DNA from: an uncultured delta proteobacterium
GTDB lineage: Bacteria; Myxococcota_A; Polyangia; Polyangiales; Polyangiaceae
NCBI GenBank assembly: GCA_903892415.1
Contig: CAITIQ010000523.1
Location: 50,212 to 114,211 of the forward strand
Direction: 5' to 3'
Length of the DNA stretch: 64,000 bases
Shown here: in pieces, positions 25,758 through 34,538 of the stretch
Layout of the letters: the number at the start of each line of letters is the position of its first letter
How positions within the stretch are numbered: the first letter of the stretch is position 1
The notes under the pieces: model-generated
Seen by the model: the letters and a program-made list of their open reading frames with translations, nothing else
What the model was told of the DNA's origin: nothing
Database searches by the model: none
Made by a program: the position numbers and the translations under genes

Positions 25758-28357
25758 GCCGGCGTCTATTTTCTGCCTCAACTCTTGCGGCCGGGGCCGC
25801 CAGGGTGCTCGCGATCACTGCGGTTGCATCGGCTGGCTTGTTCGCCTTGCCCGCGGAGGCGCAGTTGACACCCCGAGGCAAGCCGGTGCTCAAGACTCCC
25901 GTACGTGGTCCTGCGGTAAAGCCAGCGCCAGCTGCCCCTGCGGATCCCGACGCCAAAGCCGATCCTGACGCCAAGCCAGACCCGGGAGCCACTCCGCGCG
26001 CGGGATCTCCCTCGGGTACAACCAAAAAGGATCCGGTTTCGGCGCTCGCCGCACCCTCCGACATCGAGCATCGGCCGTTGCCCGGCAACACCAAGGTCAA
26101 GTTCAGCCTGGAGGACACTGACCTGCCAACGCTGGTCAAGGCGGTCAGTGAGATCACCGGCCGGCGGTTCATTTACGGCAGCAAGCTGCATCAGATCAAA
26201 GTGACCGTGTATTCGCCCGAAACGGTGAGCGCGGCCGAGGCATATGCGGCCTTTCTCTCAATCCTCAATTCGAACGGAATGACCGTCGTTCCGCACGGCG
26301 CGTATCTCGAGATCGTCGAGTCGCAGAACGCATCGCGCCAGCCCACGCCGATCTACGGAACGGCCTCGCCGGTGCCCGCGGAGGACCGCTTCGTGACGCG
26401 CCTCTATCGCGTCAACAACATCGACGCAGCCGAGGTTGCTCAGCTGCTTGGCAACAACTTCAAGTCGAACGACGCGAATATCACCACGTACGGGCCGGGC
26501 AACCTGCTGATCATCACTGATACGGGCTCAAACATTCGCAGGATGTTGCGCATCGTCGAGGAGCTTGATGTCGGCTCAGCCGGCGACCAAATCTGGGTGC
26601 AGCCCGTCTTCAATTCATCGGCGACGGACGCTGCGGCCAAGCTCAACGAGATCCTGGGTAAAGGCTCGAAGGGCGAGAACTCGGTCGTCATTCCGGATGA
26701 GCGCACCAACTCGCTGATCATCACCGCGACGAAGAACGACTACGACAAGATTCTTGAGCTGATCAAGCGAGTGGCTGATGCTCCGATCGTCGAGGGAGAC
26801 AACCAGATCCACGTTTTGCCGCTGCAGCACGCTCAGTGTTCGGAGCTGTCGGGCACGCTCGGTAGCGTGTTGGGAACGGGAGGCGGCGGTGCACGACCTG
26901 CGGGTGGCGGCGCACGAGCACCAGGTGCCGGTGGTCGAGCAGCTGCCCCGGCGGCCAGCGCATCCGCTGGTTCGGGCGGGGAAGACATCTTCGAGGGCGC
27001 GGTCAAGGTGAGCTGTGACGAGGCCACCAACACCCTGCTGACGACCTCATCGATGCGGGACTACGCCCATCTCCGCGCCGTGATCGATCAGCTCGATCAG
27101 CCCCGACGACAGGTCTTCATCGAGGCCGTAATCATGGACCTCAACGTCAACAACACGCTCGACCTCGGGATCGCCTATCACGGCGGCGCACCGTTCGACG
27201 TGGCGGGTGAAAGCGGCGGCGCGGTCTACGGCGGTAACAACATCGGGCAGAGCGTCACCGGCTTACCTGCTGAGCTCGGAGCGCTGGCGCTCGGTATCCG
27301 CGGGCCCGAACTCGAAGCGACCGAGAACATTCTTGGTACCGGCCTTTCGATTCCGGCGCTTGGCGTAGTGCTTCACGCGCTCGGCAATGACGGTAACTCC
27401 AACGTTTTGGCGACGCCGCACATCATCGCGACCGACAATGTGGAAGCCAGCATCGATGTTGGGCAGAGCGTGCCCCTGCAAACGAACGCCGGTGGTTTGG
27501 GCGGGTTGCTCGGGGCTGCGGGTGGTGCCGCAGGAGCTGCAGGCGGTCTCGCGGGGGCGCTCGGCGGGCTTGGCGGCCTGGGAGGATTCTCCGCTCCTTA
27601 CAAGGACGTCGGCATCAAACTCTCCATCAAGCCGCACGTTAACGACTCGGACCAGGTCCGACTCGAGATCAAGGAGGAGATCAGCGAGGTCGGTTCCTCC
27701 CCGCAAGGCACGCTAGGTGCTGTCACCATCAACCAGCGTCGTGCCGACACTACGTTGATCGTTCGGGATCAGCAGACGGTCGTGATCGGCGGTCTGATGC
27801 GGGATCAGGAGACGACGAGCGAGACCAAGATCCCCATTCTTGGTGACATTCCCATCCTTGGAGCGCTCTTTCGTCAACAGAAGAAGACGATGGCAAAGAC
27901 CAATCTGTTGCTGATCCTCACGCCCTACGTCGTCAGGGATCAGTCGGATTTGAGAGCCATTTTTGAGCGCAAGATGCAAGAGCGCCAAGAGTTCCTCGAC
28001 CGCTACTTCGTATTCAACGAGGACCAAGCATGGGAGCCGCCCAAGGATTTCTCACGCGCCAACGGCTTGGTCGAGACCATTCGCCAGACCATGCTCGACC
28101 TGAAGGACAAGGAGCGCCTTGAGAATGAGGCCCGGCCTCGCGGCCCACGTACCCACGAGCCGGTCGAGCCGATCTCGCTACCTTCGATTGGTTCGGCGCC
28201 CAAGTCTGGCTCGACCTCGGTTGGCTCGGACTCGAGTTCGCGACCGGCCTCCACTTCCTCAACGTCGAAGGAGCCTTCACGAGGCAAGCTGAAGCCGTCC
28301 ACGGGCATTCCGAAGATCCAAACGCCGCCTCCGAGCGGCGGGGACCGCGTGGAGTAA
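25754..28357 (+). CDS. gspD: Type II secretion secretin GspD
   Basis: GspD forms the outer-membrane channel of the type II secretion system. The 867 residues have a signal peptide (ending around LPAEAQ), N0 domain (FSLEDTDLPTLVKAVSEITG), N1-N3 domains, and the secretin core with the VVIGGLMRD strand and the LGDIPILGALFR turn. Two Gly/Ala-rich insertions, at about 373-405 and 575-612, are longer than usual and may be flexible loops. A Ser/Pro-rich C-terminal tail (about 800-867) could bind a pilotin, but no pilotin gene is obvious. It is followed after two bases by gspE. Confidence 0.95.
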   Translation: MSRRLFSASTLAAGAARVLAITAVASAGLFALPAEAQLTPRGKPVLKTPVRGPAVKPAPAAPADPDAKADPDAKPDPGATPRAGSPSGTTKKDPVSALAAPSDIEHRPLPGNTKVKFSLEDTDLPTLVKAVSEITGRRFIYGSKLHQIKVTVYSPETVSAAEAYAAFLSILNSNGMTVVPHGAYLEIVESQNASRQPTPIYGTASPVPAEDRFVTRLYRVNNIDAAEVAQLLGNNFKSNDANITTYGPGNLLIITDTGSNIRRMLRIVEELDVGSAGDQIWVQPVFNSSATDAAAKLNEILGKGSKGENSVVIPDERTNSLIITATKNDYDKILELIKRVADAPIVEGDNQIHVLPLQHAQCSELSGTLGSVLGTGGGGARPAGGGARAPGAGGRAAAPAASASAGSGGEDIFEGAVKVSCDEATNTLLTTSSMRDYAHLRAVIDQLDQPRRQVFIEAVIMDLNVNNTLDLGIAYHGGAPFDVAGESGGAVYGGNNIGQSVTGLPAELGALALGIRGPELEATENILGTGLSIPALGVVLHALGNDGNSNVLATPHIIATDNVEASIDVGQSVPLQTNAGGLGGLLGAAGGAAGAAGGLAGALGGLGGLGGFSAPYKDVGIKLSIKPHVNDSDQVRLEIKEEISEVGSSPQGTLGAVTINQRRADTTLIVRDQQTVVIGGLMRDQETTSETKIPILGDIPILGALFRQQKKTMAKTNLLLILTPYVVRDQSDLRAIFERKMQERQEFLDRYFVFNEDQAWEPPKDFSRANGLVETIRQTMLDLKDKERLENEARPRGPRTHEPVEPISLPSIGSAPKSGSTSVGSDSSSRPASTSSTSKEPSRGKLKPSTGIPKIQTPPPSGGDRVE

Positions 28358-28359
28358 AC

Positions 28360-30147
28360 GTGGCAACAGCTCTCCAAGCGCATAGCGAATATCTGGGAGA
28401 GATCCTGGTTCGTCATGGAGTTTTGACGGCAGATCGGATTCCTCCGCTCGTGCAGACCGTTCGGGAGAAGGGTCAGGGGCTGGTCGACATTTTGGTGATC
28501 GGCAAGTTGGCCGATGAGCGGGCGATCGCTCAAGCGCTGGCAAACGAGTGCGGTCTCGGCTTCATGCAGAAGATCGACGTCGACGCGATCCCCGACACCG
28601 TTGCAGCCAAGGTGCCCATCACCTACGCGAAGCAGCACCGCATTTTTCCGCTCGCTGAGCATGCCGACGTCGTTTACTGCGTAACGGCGGATCCCCTCGA
28701 TGTGACGGCGATCGACGATGTTCGCGCGCTATTCGGCAAGCGCATCGAGCTCGCCGTGGCCACCAGTGAGACCGTGCTCGACGCAATCAACCGCGTTTGG
28801 GAGCGTAAAGAGACTGGGGGCAACCTCGAGGGCGATCAGGCCAACGAGGAGGACCAGATTGTCGACATCCTCGACTCTGACGATGAAGCCCCCATCATCG
28901 CCTGGGTCAATGGACTCTTCGCTCAGGCCGTCCGTGAGCGAGCCAGCGATATCCACATCGAGCCTGAAGAGCGGGATGTGGTCGTGCGCTTCCGTGTCGA
29001 CGGAGAGCTCTACATCGTGCGGCGCGCCTCCAAGCAGTTCATGGCGCCGATCGTGAGCCGCGTGAAGATCATGGCTTCGCTCAACATTGCTGAGAAGCGG
29101 TTGCCACAAGATGGTCGCATACCACTGAAGATCGCTGGCAAGAGCGTCGATATCCGCGTTTCTACGGTGCCGACCAGCCGCGGCTTCGAACGCATCGTGA
29201 TGCGTATTCTACAAAAGACGAGCGTCTTGCTGAGCCTCGAGGACCTCGGCTTCGCGAACCGCGAGTTCCGCATCATGGATGAGCTCGTCCACCGTCCTGA
29301 CGGCATCATCTTGGTTACTGGCCCAACCGGCAGCGGTAAGACAACGACGCTGTACGCGTGTCTCAACCGCATCAACCAGCCCAATGTGAACATCCTCACG
29401 GCGGAGGACCCGGTCGAGTACGAGATTGGCGGTTTGCACCAGGTCCACGTCCAACCGTCGATCGGTCTGACCTTTGCGAGCGCGCTGCGAGCCTTTCTCC
29501 GACAAGATCCGGACGTCGTCATGGTCGGTGAAATTCGTGACAAGGAGACAGCCGATATAGCGATTCACGCTTCGCTCACCGGCCATCTCGTGCTTTCCAC
29601 GCTGCACACCAATGACGCCCCAGGTGCCGTGACGCGTCTCGTTGAAATGGAGATTGAGCCGTTCCTCGTTCGCTCCAGCGTCATCGGCGTGCTCGCGCAG
29701 CGGCTCGTCCGAATGCTGTGCCCGCATTGTCGCGTTCCTTACGAACCCGGTGACTATGAGCTGTTCCAGCTCGGGCTCGACCCTGCGCGGCTTGAACAGA
29801 AGGCCAAGCGAGTGCTCAAGGGCCGCTACAACGTCAACGAGCTCAACTACGAGTTCATCGGACAAAACATGGGCCCCGACCCTGTGTTTTACAAGCCAGG
29901 TGGTTGCGAAGCATGCGGACAAAAGGGCTACCTTGGGCGTCGCGGTATCTATGAATTGATGCTGGTCGATGATGCCGTTGGCCCGCTGATTCTCCGCAAC
30001 GCCGACGCAATGAGCGTGAAGCGCGAGGCCATTCGAGCGGGGATGGACACGCTGCGTGATGACGGCGCCCGCAAAGTTCTTCGTGGGCTCACCACCGTTG
30101 AAGAGGTGCTCGCCGCGACGCAAGAAGACGTTTTGGTCGACGAGTAG
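28360..30147 (+). CDS. gspE: Type II secretion ATPase GspE
   Basis: GspE is the cytoplasmic hexameric ATPase that powers pseudopilus assembly. The 595 residues contain an N-terminal domain (about 1-165), Walker A GPTGSGKTTTLYAC, an Asp box ILTAEDPVEYEI, Walker B VVMVGEIRD and the His box (LVLSTLHTNDAPGA). The C-terminal tetra-Cys zinc segment (CPHCRVPYEP then CEACGQKGYLGRRGIYE) is intact. The start is GTG. It is the normal length for the family and is followed by gspF. Confidence 0.97.
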   Translation: MATALQAHSEYLGEILVRHGVLTADRIPPLVQTVREKGQGLVDILVIGKLADERAIAQALANECGLGFMQKIDVDAIPDTVAAKVPITYAKQHRIFPLAEHADVVYCVTADPLDVTAIDDVRALFGKRIELAVATSETVLDAINRVWERKETGGNLEGDQANEEDQIVDILDSDDEAPIIAWVNGLFAQAVRERASDIHIEPEERDVVVRFRVDGELYIVRRASKQFMAPIVSRVKIMASLNIAEKRLPQDGRIPLKIAGKSVDIRVSTVPTSRGFERIVMRILQKTSVLLSLEDLGFANREFRIMDELVHRPDGIILVTGPTGSGKTTTLYACLNRINQPNVNILTAEDPVEYEIGGLHQVHVQPSIGLTFASALRAFLRQDPDVVMVGEIRDKETADIAIHASLTGHLVLSTLHTNDAPGAVTRLVEMEIEPFLVRSSVIGVLAQRLVRMLCPHCRVPYEPGDYELFQLGLDPARLEQKAKRVLKGRYNVNELNYEFIGQNMGPDPVFYKPGGCEACGQKGYLGRRGIYELMLVDDAVGPLILRNADAMSVKREAIRAGMDTLRDDGARKVLRGLTTVEEVLAATQEDVLVDE

Positions 30148-30164
30148 TTCAGAGGAGCAGAGTT

Positions 30165-31391
30165 TTGGCTGTTTTTGAGTACCGCGGCATTCTAGTCGGC
30201 ACAGGCAAGCCCACCAAGGGCGTGCGTGATGCCGAGAACGCGAAGGCGTTGCGTGCCGCGTTGCGCAAAGACGGTGTGCTGCTGACGAGCGCTACCGAAG
30301 AGAAACAGGCGAAGGAGAAAGCCAAGAAGGACATCAAGTTCCTTTCTTTCTTGGGGCGCCCGGGCGCTGGCGATATCGCCATCATGACGCGCCAGTTGAC
30401 CACGCTGTTGCGCGCCGGCATCCCGCTCTTCGAGTCGCTCAACGCTCTGATAGACCAAGTCGAGCAAGTAGCGCTGCAACGTGCGCTAACCAACATTCGC
30501 GAGCAGGTGAAGGAAGGCTCCACCTTTGCGAAAGCACTGCAGTCGCATCCCGACATCTTCGCGCCGCTTTACGTGAACATGGTTCGTGCTGGTGAGGCCT
30601 CCGGAACGCTCGAGTCGGTGCTCGAGCGTCTGACGGTGTTCATGGAGAACCAGGCCAAGCTGAAGGGCAAGGTCACGGCGGCTCTGGCCTACCCTGTGCT
30701 CATGGCGATCATCGGGACGCTGTTGATCTCGGTGTTGATGATCGCCGTGGTGCCCAATCTAATTACGACGTTCCAGTCGATGGATCAGGCGCTGCCTTGG
30801 TACACCGAACTGTTGATCTTCACGAGCGGGTTCCTTGGCAGTTACTGGTGGTTGATCCTGGTCGTGCTCGGGCTCAGTTGGTGGGGCTTCACGAGTTGGA
30901 AGCGAACGCCCGTCGGCCGGCTCGCCTGGGACGGGTTCACCCTGAAAATTCCGGTGTTCGGCTCACTGATATCCATGTTGAGCATCGGCCGCTTCACGCG
31001 CACGCTTTCAACTCTGCTCGCTGCTGGCGTGGACTTGCTCGCCGCGATGGACATCGTGCGCAACGTGCTCGGTAACGCTGTGCTCGAGAAGGTGGTTGAA
31101 GAGGCCACGTCCAGCATTCGCGAGGGCCAAAGCATCTCGGAGCCACTCAAGCGTAGCAAGCGCTTTCCGCCGATCGTCACCCACATGATTGCGATTGGAG
31201 AGAAGAGCGGTCAACTCGAGGAGATGCTCGAGAACGTGGCCGTATCTTATGATTCCGCGGTGGAGACGCGGGTGCAGGTTCTGACCAGCCTGCTCGAGCC
31301 GCTCATGATCGTGGTCATGGGTGGAGCCGTCGCATTCATCGCCTTCTCCATCCTCATGCCGCTCATTCAGATGAGCAACTTCGCAGGTTGA
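30165..31391 (+). CDS. gspF: Type II secretion inner-membrane platform protein GspF
   Basis: GspF is the polytopic core of the inner-membrane assembly platform. The 408 residues hold two copies of the GspF domain (one opening with MTRQLTTLLRAGIPLFESL, the other with IGRFTRTLSTLLAAGVDL) and three membrane helices (about 170-195, 215-240, 375-398). Start is a TTG preceded by an AGAGGAG ribosome site. This fits the usual N-terminus AVFEYRG. The stop overlaps the next gene. Confidence 0.95.
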   Translation: MAVFEYRGILVGTGKPTKGVRDAENAKALRAALRKDGVLLTSATEEKQAKEKAKKDIKFLSFLGRPGAGDIAIMTRQLTTLLRAGIPLFESLNALIDQVEQVALQRALTNIREQVKEGSTFAKALQSHPDIFAPLYVNMVRAGEASGTLESVLERLTVFMENQAKLKGKVTAALAYPVLMAIIGTLLISVLMIAVVPNLITTFQSMDQALPWYTELLIFTSGFLGSYWWLILVVLGLSWWGFTSWKRTPVGRLAWDGFTLKIPVFGSLISMLSIGRFTRTLSTLLAAGVDLLAAMDIVRNVLGNAVLEKVVEEATSSIREGQSISEPLKRSKRFPPIVTHMIAIGEKSGQLEEMLENVAVSYDSAVETRVQVLTSLLEPLMIVVMGGAVAFIAFSILMPLIQMSNFAG

Positions 31392-31804
31392 TGATGCGAA
31401 GACGCGAACGTGAAAAGACGATCTTTTTCCCTTGGGAGCGGCCGGCATCGCTGTGGCGCAGGTTGGGTATCTCGCGGACCCGCCCGATCGTGATTGCTGC
31501 CGCATTCATTGGGCTATTGGCCTTGCTCGGGCTGCGAGAGCGACGCGCCGTCGGCGTGCGTTTGACGCGCGCGACGATCGCGGTCGTGGCCAAGGCCGTC
31601 GATAAATACCGCGCCGATCACGAAGGTCGCTGTCCAGCGAACGTCGCCGACTTGAAGACCGAGGGCTACATTGAGTTTGAGCCGGTCGATGCGTGGCGTC
31701 AGCCGCTGCGGCTGCTTTGCCCGGGCTTTAGTCACCCCGATAGCTACGATTTGATGAGCGACGGTCCTGATGGCGCTTTTGGCGGATTGGACCGAATCGA
31801 ATGA
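31391..31804 (+). CDS. GspG-like protein with a membrane anchor but no prepilin peptidase site
   Basis: This is a 137-residue protein between gspF and the true gspG. It has one membrane helix (about 32-48, RPIVIAAAFIGLLALLG), with no Gly-Phe/Val cleavage signature and no E5. The soluble part follows the GspG pattern: an alternating helix (VGVRLTRATIAVVAKAVDKY), a disulfide-capable Cys pair (EGRCPANVADL and LRLLCPG), DAWRQPLRL, and a calcium-loop-like end (YDLMSDGPDGAFGG). It therefore looks like a GspG head on a permanent anchor. It could cap, regulate or scaffold pseudopilus assembly. Start is ATG 31391. Confidence 0.7.
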   Translation: MMRRREREKTIFFPWERPASLWRRLGISRTRPIVIAAAFIGLLALLGLRERRAVGVRLTRATIAVVAKAVDKYRADHEGRCPANVADLKTEGYIEFEPVDAWRQPLRLLCPGFSHPDSYDLMSDGPDGAFGGLDRIE

Positions 31805-31845
31805 CGCGGCAATGGTTTGAGATAGGACAAGGAGAGGAGCCTTTC

Positions 31846-32322
31846 ATGGTGCGCACGGATCGATTGGGAGATGACTTGGTTGAGACGGGTTTGCGACTCG
31901 GTACTCGTCTGCGTGCCCGCAAGGTTCGAAGAGGCGTAACGCTGGTCGAGGTCTTGATCGTCGTCGCGATCATGGCCGTGATTGCGGGTGGAGCCACGCT
32001 GCTCATCTTCCCGCAGTTTTTGAAGGCAAGAATTCAGGCGGCCCAGATTGGGGCTGACGTCGTTCGCCAAGCTGCGGAGCTCTACCTCAACACCGATGGG
32101 GACTCAGCCGTCTGTCCGACGGTGAAGGACTTGGTCGAGTCAAAGAAGCTGGACGGTAAGAAGACTGACGACCCGTGGGGACATCAGTACCGCATCGTTT
32201 GTGATAGCGAGGATGGCGACCTCCGCGTCTACTCAAACGGTAAGGACGGCAAAGAGAACACGCCCGATGACGTTCGGGACGATTCCAAGCCGGCAGACAT
32301 CAAGCGAATCGCGAACCTGTAG
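31846..32322 (+). CDS. gspG: Major pseudopilin GspG
   Basis: GspG is the main subunit of the T2SS pseudopilus. The prepilin signature is KVRRGVTLVEVLIVVAIMA: cleavage after Gly30, Val at +1 and Glu at +5. The soluble domain includes a Cys pair and the calcium-binding turn YSNGKDGKENTPDDV. I start at ATG 31846 because the strong AGGAGAGGAG ribosome site precedes it; an ATG at 31801 overlaps the previous gene and would make a longer leader. Confidence 0.92.
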   Translation: MVRTDRLGDDLVETGLRLGTRLRARKVRRGVTLVEVLIVVAIMAVIAGGATLLIFPQFLKARIQAAQIGADVVRQAAELYLNTDGDSAVCPTVKDLVESKKLDGKKTDDPWGHQYRIVCDSEDGDLRVYSNGKDGKENTPDDVRDDSKPADIKRIANL

Positions 32323-32323
32323 T

Positions 32324-33097
32324 ATGCAAGGCGCGCCTCCCACCGAGTCGGTTGCCTGGCGGGTTCGTCAGGCCGTGGGCCCTTCTTCCGGGGCTCTTGG
32401 GGGGGCGCGTGTGTTTGCTAATTGTCGTTTGCGACGTGGCGTTACGCTCGTCGAGATCATCATCGTGCTGGTGATCATCTCTGCGATCGCTGGGATCGCC
32501 GTCATCAGTCTGGGAGCGGTCGGCTCCGCGCGTCTAAAGCAGGCGGCTACGCAGATTGCTGGTTCGACGAGAGTGGCGTACGCGCACGCGACAGCCGTCT
32601 CGAAAGTCGTTCGTCTCAACTTCGATTTCACCGAGAGTAAGATCTACCTTGAGGAGGCGGAGGGTCGACACCTGCTCGCCAATGACCGCAACGGCGGTGC
32701 TGAGGCCGCAAACGACATCGAGGCTCAGGCCGCGGAGAACGCCGCTGCATCAACTTTGCGAGCGCCAAAGTCGACCTTCCGAGCCGCGGAGACGATCGGT
32801 TTTCCGGAAGAGGGTGTGGAGCTACCAAGCACGATTCAGTTTTGGCAGGTCCAAGCGGCCCATCAGCCGGAGCCCATCCGTGATGGTAACGCCTACCTCT
32901 ACTTCTTTCCGGGCGGGCAGACTCAGCACGCTGCCATCCAACTACGCATGAGCAACGCCTCCGAGGACGACACGCACGGGTTCATGACCGTGTTGATCTC
33001 GCCCCTGTCCGGCAAAGCGACGATCAAGCGAGGACGTCTGGATCCTCCCAACCCTCTGACGGCGGAAGCTGCCTCCGAACTTGGGGATCCAGGATGA
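32324..33097 (+). CDS. gspH: Minor pseudopilin GspH
   Basis: GspH is a minor pseudopilin near the tip complex. The prepilin site is LRRGVTLVEIIIVLVIISAI, cleavage after Gly39. The rest (about 218 residues) is beta-rich with a HxDF-like turn typical of GspH and no Cys pair. ATG 32324 follows the gspG stop directly; a GTG at 32411 would give a shorter leader of ten residues, which is the more usual length. Stop overlaps gspI by four bases. Confidence 0.85.
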   Translation: MQGAPPTESVAWRVRQAVGPSSGALGGARVFANCRLRRGVTLVEIIIVLVIISAIAGIAVISLGAVGSARLKQAATQIAGSTRVAYAHATAVSKVVRLNFDFTESKIYLEEAEGRHLLANDRNGGAEAANDIEAQAAENAAASTLRAPKSTFRAAETIGFPEEGVELPSTIQFWQVQAAHQPEPIRDGNAYLYFFPGGQTQHAAIQLRMSNASEDDTHGFMTVLISPLSGKATIKRGRLDPPNPLTAEAASELGDPG

Positions 33098-33843
33098 AGC
33101 GAAGAGGCTTTACGCTGCTCGAAGTGCTGGTCGCTGTAGCCATTCTTGGCGTCGGCGTTACGGCCATATTTTCGGCTCAGTGGGTGAGCTTCGCCAGCAT
33201 CAAGCACGCGCGCAACGAGAGCGAGGCCATTGGGCTCGTGCGCTGCAAGATGAGCGAGTTGGATTGGGATCTGGAGCAAAACGGATACCAAATCACCGAC
33301 ATCGAGGATAGCGGCCCGTGTTGTGACGCTATCGAGAAGCCCGGCATGGTCTGTCGTTGGAGCGTGACGAAGCCGGAGTTTCCGCCGGCTCAGTTCGGTC
33401 AGCTCGATCTCGATTCGGAACTCGACTTTGGCAGCGGGCCTTCCCTGGTTCCTGGGCTCGGTGGGCCGGGTAACGCGTCTGCTCCCGGTGGCGCGGCGAT
33501 GAGCTTTCTCAAGGCCGGTAACTCAACCTTTGCCCAACAATCGGGAGACGTTTCGGACGTCGCTGATTCTTTCTTGGGCGGCGGCGACGGCATGATGGAC
33601 GGCATCGCTGCGTTGGTGATGCAGATTGTCTACCCTGACCTCAAAGCCATATTCGAAGCAGGTACGCGGCGCGTGAACGTTCGCGTCAGCTGGTACGAGG
33701 GCAAGAAGGAATACTCGATCGAACTCGAGCAGTGGGTCACCAACTCGAAGGAGGCTGGTGTCTACGCGAACCTGAGCGGCCTAACCGAAGAAGAAGAGGA
33801 AGAGGACACCAAGTCGCCAGAAAAAGAGAAGGAGAAGAGGTGA
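33094..33843 (+). CDS. gspI: Minor pseudopilin GspI
   Basis: GspI forms the tip complex with GspJ and GspK. It has the short classical leader MKRRG and then FTLLEVLVAVAILGVG, with Glu at +5 (residue 10). The soluble part is 239 residues, longer than typical for GspI, with a Gly/Ser-rich middle (GLGGPGNASAPGG) and an acidic end (LTEEEEEEDTKSPEKEKEK). Overlaps gspJ. Confidence 0.88.
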   Translation: MKRRGFTLLEVLVAVAILGVGVTAIFSAQWVSFASIKHARNESEAIGLVRCKMSELDWDLEQNGYQITDIEDSGPCCDAIEKPGMVCRWSVTKPEFPPAQFGQLDLDSELDFGSGPSLVPGLGGPGNASAPGGAAMSFLKAGNSTFAQQSGDVSDVADSFLGGGDGMMDGIAALVMQIVYPDLKAIFEAGTRRVNVRVSWYEGKKEYSIELEQWVTNSKEAGVYANLSGLTEEEEEEDTKSPEKEKEKR

Positions 33844-34538
33844 GGCGCTCGGCGCGACATCTTCGACGGGGCGTGACCCTGATCGAGATCATGGTCGCCA
33901 TCGGCATCATGACGTTGGTGGCCAGCATCACCTACGGCGCGTTCGACGCCATGAGTCGCACCAAGAAGAGCGTCGATGAATCAGGAGAACGGTTTCATCA
34001 AGGGCGCTCCGCACTGGCTCGCATCACTCGCGAGGTACAAGCCGCGTTTCTCTCGCTCCACCGCCCCCTCGCTAATCCCGGCCTCCAAGTAAGCCAAACG
34101 GTGTTTAGGGGTACTGACGGTGGCAAGTTCGATCGGCTGGACTTCACCTCGTTCTCGCACAGGAGGCTCGGTTTCTCGGCCCGGGAAAGCGATCAGAATG
34201 AGCTCTCCTACTTCGTGACCACCAACCCGGAAACTGGGGAGGACGTGATCGCACGCCGAGAGTCCACCGTGATCGACATGAATCCCGAGTCTGGAGGCAC
34301 GGTCCAAGTGATGGCGGAGGGCGTCGTTCGCTTCGAGCTTTCCTACTTGGATCCAGTGCTCGGCGAGTGGGTGGATACCTGGGATTCGACGCAACCCACG
34401 GGTCAATTCGAGCGGCTTCCCTTGCAGGTCCGCATTGAAATTGAGCTGACGAGTCGCGGTCGTGGCGCTCCGTACGTCTTTGTTACCAAGGCTCCTGTGA
34501 TGATGCGCGCGCCGCTCACGTTTGGGATCCCACAATGA
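33840..34538 (+). CDS. gspJ: Minor pseudopilin GspJ
   Basis: GspJ is a tip-complex pseudopilin. The GTG start at 33840 overlaps the gspI stop (GTGA). The leader is MRRSARHLRRG with cleavage before VTLIEIMVAIGIM. Glu at +5 is present. The mature part (about 220 residues) holds the family segments ITREVQAAFLSLHRP and LSYFVTTN, and has no Cys. The frame is open further upstream but that part is inside gspI. Confidence 0.88.
   Translation: MRRSARHLRRGVTLIEIMVAIGIMTLVASITYGAFDAMSRTKKSVDESGERFHQGRSALARITREVQAAFLSLHRPLANPGLQVSQTVFRGTDGGKFDRLDFTSFSHRRLGFSARESDQNELSYFVTTNPETGEDVIARRESTVIDMNPESGGTVQVMAEGVVRFELSYLDPVLGEWVDTWDSTQPTGQFERLPLQVRIEIELTSRGRGAPYVFVTKAPVMMRAPLTFGIPQ

Noticed and set aside
26873..26985. 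Gly/Ala/Arg-rich stretch in gspD as a tandem repeat element
   Set aside because: It is in frame, varied at codon level, and lies between N3 and the secretin core, so it reads as a flexible loop.
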